Part shown: positions 6,855 to 9,096 of the stretch, piece by piece
Numbering within the stretch: position 1 is the first letter of the stretch
Layout of the letters: each line of letters starts with the position of its first letter
DNA from: Candidatus Zixiibacteriota bacterium
GTDB taxonomy: Bacteria; Zixibacteria; MSB-5A5; GN15; FEB-12
Assembly (NCBI GenBank): GCA_030591625.1
Contig: JAUVAR010000090.1
Span: 1 to 9,096, forward strand
Direction of reading: 5' to 3'
Length of the DNA stretch: 9,096 nucleotides
The notes under the pieces: model-generated
Told to the model about the DNA's origin: nothing
The model's input: the letters and a program-made list of their open reading frames with translations, nothing else
Database searches by the model: none
Made by a program: the position numbers and the translations under genes

Positions 6855-7625
6855 TTAAGCCTCTGCTTTCTGCCCGAATTCTTTTTCAACCCATTCGTAT
6901 CCCTGATCTTCAAGCTTAAGAGCGAGTTCCGGTCCACCCGATGTTACCAGGCGTCCATCCATCATCACATGAACAAAGTCAGGTTTTACATAATTGAGAA
7001 GGCGCTGATAATGTGTAACCATTAGAACAGCGTTATTATTATTCCTGTATTCGTTGATCCCCTTCGATACTTCTTTGAGCGCATCGATATCAAGACCCGA
7101 ATCAGTTTCATCTAAAATCGCCATCTTGGGATCAAGAACCGAAAGTTGAAGAATTTCAATTCGTTTCTTTTCACCACCGGAGAAACCGTCGTTCAAATAA
7201 CGTGTCGCAAATGTTGGGTCAATCGAAAGGTCGGCCATCTTTTTCTTAAACAATTTTCTAAAATCAGCCATGTCGGCATCTTTGCCACGGTGTGCCTGAA
7301 GTGCAGTCCGCATAAAGTTAGCAACTGTCACACCCGGAATTGCAAGTGGATACTGAAAAGCCAAAAACAGTCCGGCACGCGAACGTTCATCGGCAGCCAT
7401 GCCTAAAATGTCAACACCGTCAAGTGCCGCTTGGCCGTTCGTGATATTGTATGCAGGGTGACCCATCAGGGCGTTGGAAAGGGAAGACTTACCCGAACCG
7501 TTCGGTCCCATGATAGCGTGAACTTCGCCACGTTTAATATTTAGCGAGACAGAGTTGACAACCTGTTTGCCTTCGACTGTGACGCTAATATTATCAAATT
7601 TGAAAAGAGTAGATTTATCGCTCAT
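6855..7625 (-). CDS. sufC: SufC, ATPase of the Fe-S scaffold complex
   Basis: A 256-residue ABC-type ATPase without membrane domains. The Walker A motif GPNGSGKSS is at 40-48, the Q-loop glutamine at 91 and the signature SGGEKKR at 149-155. Walker B ending in D172-E173 (MAILDETDSGLD) and the H-loop H205 (MVTHYQRLL) complete a full catalytic set. ILDETDSGLD, instead of the usual DEPTSALD of transporters, is characteristic of SufC. ATP binding makes SufC dimerise and reshapes SufB-SufD so the cluster can form. It lies seven bases after the rrf2 stop, with AAGGA overlapping the end of that gene as ribosome site. The order C-B-D is the one found in archaeal and many anaerobe operons rather than the proteobacterial A-B-C-D order. 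Confidence 0.97.
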   Translation of the reverse strand: MSDKSTLFKFDNISVTVEGKQVVNSVSLNIKRGEVHAIMGPNGSGKSSLSNALMGHPAYNITNGQAALDGVDILGMAADERSRAGLFLAFQYPLAIPGVTVANFMRTALQAHRGKDADMADFRKLFKKKMADLSIDPTFATRYLNDGFSGGEKKRIEILQLSVLDPKMAILDETDSGLDIDALKEVSKGINEYRNNNNAVLMVTHYQRLLNYVKPDFVHVMMDGRLVTSGGPELALKLEDQGYEWVEKEFGQKAEA

Positions 7626-7632
7626 ATCTATG

Positions 7633-8163
7633 TTATTCCTTAGATTTCATTTCTTCTTTTTCTGTATGTTCAATAGTGCTAAGCTCACCTTCGAGAGCTT
7701 TATCTGATATTTCAAAGGGAGCTTCAGGATGTTTTCTGAAATCAACCGGAAGACCATCAATAATTTCTTTAATTGTAGTGCCGGTCAAAAATGTCTGGAT
7801 ATATCCTGCCAGTCCACCGAGTACATCATGCACAGTACAGTAATCAATATGTACACACTGCTCAAGCTGACCGGAGTATTTGCTGCAATGATTGGGATCA
7901 ATCAACGGACCACCAAGGGCCGTTAACACTTCGTAGAGTGTGATCTGCTCAGGCAATCTCGAAATATGAAATCCACCCGAACGACCGCGTGATGCTGTCA
8001 CCAAGCCTTGTTTGCGAAGGATCGAAAGGAGCTTGGAAGCATACGGGACCGAGAGACCCTCGTTTTCAGCTATCTCCGATATCGACATTTGCTTATCTAT
8101 ACCACCACGGGCGAGATTGAGCAAACAGCGAAGTCCGTATTCTTCTACCGCTGTAATTCTCAT
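7633..8163 (-). CDS. Rrf2-family (IscR/SufR-like) transcriptional regulator, probable Fe-S sensor
   Basis: A 176-residue Rrf2 protein. The N-terminal winged helix-turn-helix spans about 1-75, with the recognition helix around VPYASKLLSILRKQGLV (39-55) and the wing RGRSGGFHIS (59-68). C93, C103 and C109, followed by H112, sit in the loop where IscR binds its [2Fe-2S] cluster; the spacing C-x9-C-x5-C-x2-H is wider in the first gap than IscR's C-x5-C-x5-C. A further cysteine, C13, lies in the first helix. The C-terminal 30 residues are acidic and polar, an extension of unknown use. It is the first gene of the suf operon, so it very likely controls its own operon through the palindrome at 8207-8230. 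An AGGAG at 8173-8177, nine bases before the ATG, supports the start. Whether it represses, as IscR or SufR would, is inference. Confidence 0.93.
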   Translation of the reverse strand: MRITAVEEYGLRCLLNLARGGIDKQMSISEIAENEGLSVPYASKLLSILRKQGLVTASRGRSGGFHISRLPEQITLYEVLTALGGPLIDPNHCSKYSGQLEQCVHIDYCTVHDVLGGLAGYIQTFLTGTTIKEIIDGLPVDFRKHPEAPFEISDKALEGELSTIEHTEKEEMKSKE

Positions 8164-8197
8164 ATACTTAAACTCCTACAATTGTTTATCTCGGGAC

Positions 8198-8226
8198 ATT
8201 ATAACAATACCTTACAATTTTGTAAA
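8198..8226 (-). promoter_or_regulatory. Sigma70-type promoter of the suf operon
   Basis: On the minus strand a TTTACA -35 box (8221-8226) is separated by exactly 17 bases from a perfect TATAAT -10 box (8198-8203). Transcription would start near 8191, giving a leader of about 28 bases with the AGGAG ribosome site of the regulator gene. It is the only strong promoter seen for the minus-strand genes, and gene spacing downstream suggests it serves all eight. Confidence 0.85.
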
Positions 8227-8230
8227 GTAT
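8207..8230. promoter_or_regulatory. 24-bp near-perfect palindrome, candidate Rrf2 operator
   Basis: Two 11-base arms, ATACCTTACAA (8207-8217) and TTGTAAAGTAT (8220-8230), are inverted copies with one mismatch around a TT centre. The site covers the -35 box and most of the spacer of the suf promoter, so a bound protein would block RNA polymerase. The outer ATACCT and AAGTAT fit the outer ATASYY and RRSTAT of the E. coli IscR type 1 site as I recall it, while the inner TACAA/TTGTA differ. The regulator gene begins 44 bases away. Confidence 0.8.
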
Positions 8231-8319
8231 ATTATGGAATAAAATTGGACCTTTTTTGTTCCGCCATTATTTAGGATTTGAGAGATTTCAGGTTGCTATA
8301 TCGTCCATTATTGTATTAA

Positions 8320-8347
8320 TTGACATATGAGAGCTATCGTATTGAAT
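8320..8347 (+). promoter_or_regulatory. Possible promoter of the mntP gene
   Basis: A perfect TTGACA (8320-8325) is followed after 16 bases by TTGAAT (8342-8347), a four-of-six match to the -10 consensus. The start would be near 8354, leaving a leader of roughly 24 bases. That is far too short for a yybP-ykoY manganese riboswitch, and none of its conserved segments is seen. Confidence 0.5.
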
Positions 8348-8377
8348 GACAACGAATTAACTATTTGGAACGACTGA

Positions 8378-8926
8378 TTGGACATTACTAATGCAATAAT
8401 TCTGGCGTTTGCCTTAGGATTTGATGCTTTTGCGGTCGCTGTGGCGGTTGGGATCAAGCTTGGCAAGCTCGACCGTTGGACTATATTCAGATTATCGTTC
8501 CATTTCGGGTTTGCCCAGTTTGGGATGCCACTAATTGGGTTTCGGATCGGTACATTCGTGTATGATTGGGTTGGATCGGCCGGGAACTGGATTGCCGGAG
8601 CGATACTTTTTGGAATCGGGGCTCATCTAATTTACGAACAATTCCAAACCGCAGAGAAACGATGGCAGGGTGACCCAACTCGTGGTGCCTCACTTTTGGC
8701 TCTTATGTTTGCAACTTCTATTGATGCACTTGCTGCCGGACTTTCGCTTGCGTTGGTCGGTGTAGATATTTTGCAGCCGGCTTTGGTGATCGGAGTTGTT
8801 GCAGCAGCTATGACAATCATTGGACTTGTGTCGGGCCATTCGGTCGGAATAAAATTCTCTCGCACTGCCGCCATCATCGGTGGTCTGATCCTGATGGGGT
8901 TGGCTGTCATAACAGCGTTCAGTTAA
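8378..8926 (+). CDS. mntP: MntP-type manganese efflux pump (DUF204), TTG start
   Basis: A 182-residue, strongly hydrophobic protein with about six membrane helices, matching the usual 180-190 residues of MntP (formerly YebN), which exports Mn2+ across the inner membrane. It shows the internal two-fold repeat of the family: FALGFDAFAVAVAVG with D16 in helix 1, and ATSIDALAAGLSLAL with D116 in the fourth helix. These two aspartates correspond to the transport-critical D16 and D118 of E. coli MntP as I recall. MPLIGF (50-55) and IIGGLILMGL (166-175) are further family segments; in the last one the glutamate usual before GG is replaced by A-I-I. Start: TTG at 8378 directly follows an in-frame TGA, has GGAA seven bases upstream, and gives the expected N-terminus. 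It is transcribed divergently from the suf operon with a 214-base shared intergenic region, whose remaining bases show no other gene. Confidence 0.9.
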   Translation: MDITNAIILAFALGFDAFAVAVAVGIKLGKLDRWTIFRLSFHFGFAQFGMPLIGFRIGTFVYDWVGSAGNWIAGAILFGIGAHLIYEQFQTAEKRWQGDPTRGASLLALMFATSIDALAAGLSLALVGVDILQPALVIGVVAAAMTIIGLVSGHSVGIKFSRTAAIIGGLILMGLAVITAFS

Positions 8927-8933
8927 TCTTGTT

Positions 8934-9020
8934 CATGGGTCGCCCACTCACTTGCGGTGGGTTCCGTGAGGATAGTGGCATAATTCTTCGTAGGGCGGGT
9001 GCGCGATTCGGACCCGCCAT
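8934..9020. repeat. GC-rich hairpin region, possible intergenic repeat and mntP terminator
   Basis: The segment is much richer in GC than its surroundings and has no open frame. CCCAC (8943-8947) pairs with GTGGG (8957-8961). GGCGGGT (8994-9000) pairs perfectly with ACCCGCC (9012-9018), with a further CG/CG pair inside the loop. A short ATCTTTA follows, so the second hairpin might end the mntP transcript weakly. The composition and paired GGGTCGCCCAC / GGCGGGT blocks look like a dispersed intergenic repeat, but only one copy lies in this window. Confidence 0.45.
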
Positions 9021-9043
9021 CTTTAGCTAAAAATGTATCCTGC

Positions 9044-9064
9044 TATAGATACTGAATATCTATA
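9044..9064. repeat. AT-rich inverted repeat near the right edge
   Basis: TATAGATA (9044-9051) and TATCTATA (9057-9064) are perfect 8-base inverted arms around CTGAA. A TTGACA at 9082-9087 follows, which could be the -35 box of a gene beyond the window, placing the dyad just upstream of a promoter. The rest of 9021-9096 shows no gene. Confidence 0.4.
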
Positions 9065-9096
9065 ATCTGATCCGACCTTTCTTGACATGGAGCGTG

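Noticed and set aside
8274..8377. yybP-ykoY manganese riboswitch ahead of mntP
   Set aside because: The conserved GC-rich blocks of that riboswitch are not seen in this AT-rich stretch, and the space after the likely promoter is too short.
8632..8910. Minus-strand 92-residue open frame
   Set aside because: It is antisense to mntP, which has the conserved aspartates and membrane segments; the antisense translation is a low-complexity shadow.
1..9096. CRISPR array, tRNA or rRNA genes, insertion sequences
   Set aside because: No regularly spaced repeats, cloverleaf sequences, rRNA segments, transposase frames or target-site duplications were seen on either strand.

Overview
The window is a bacterial chromosomal segment of moderate GC content. 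It is dominated by one minus-strand iron-sulfur cluster assembly (SUF) operon, positions 1696-8163. In transcription order the operon reads: Rrf2/IscR-type regulator, sufC, sufB, sufD, a Rieske [2Fe-2S] protein, sufS, sufU and sufT. Neighbouring genes are 2 to 16 bases apart or overlap by 1 to 4 bases, so the operon looks like a single transcript driven by the promoter at about 8198-8226. A 24-bp imperfect palindrome covers the -35 box and is the obvious candidate site for autoregulation by the Rrf2 protein.

Left of the operon, 2-799 (+) is the C-terminal part of a multiheme c-type cytochrome with four visible CxxCH motifs; its start lies outside the window. It is followed by a clear intrinsic terminator and a perfect 26-bp palindrome. 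It converges on a minus-strand gene (1018-1545) for an unrecognised 175-residue protein, which lies downstream of sufT across a 150-base gap. Right of the operon, transcribed divergently, is an mntP-type manganese exporter gene (8378-8926) with a TTG start. The last 170 bases are non-coding and contain GC-rich hairpins that look like a dispersed intergenic repeat, plus an AT-rich inverted repeat.

How the genes work together: SufS removes sulfur from cysteine and SufU accepts and relays it. SufB, SufC and SufD form the ATP-driven scaffold on which the cluster is built, and SufT (MIP18/DUF59 family) helps maturation or delivery. The Rrf2 protein has three cysteines and a histidine placed to bind a cluster, so it probably senses cluster supply. 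The Rieske protein could donate electrons to assembly, but that is inference. The manganese exporter next door suggests a metal-homeostasis neighbourhood.

Organism: the NapC/NirT-like multiheme cytochrome points to a respiring bacterium, probably anaerobic or facultative with a periplasm. The SufCBD + SufU + SufT set without SufE or an A-type carrier resembles SUF systems outside the Proteobacteria. The phylum cannot be fixed from the sequence; an uncultured FCB-type lineage such as Zixibacteria is only a guess. I found no novel multi-gene system here. The points most worth a second look are the operator, the Rieske gene inside the suf operon, the unknown gene and the intergenic palindromes and repeats.
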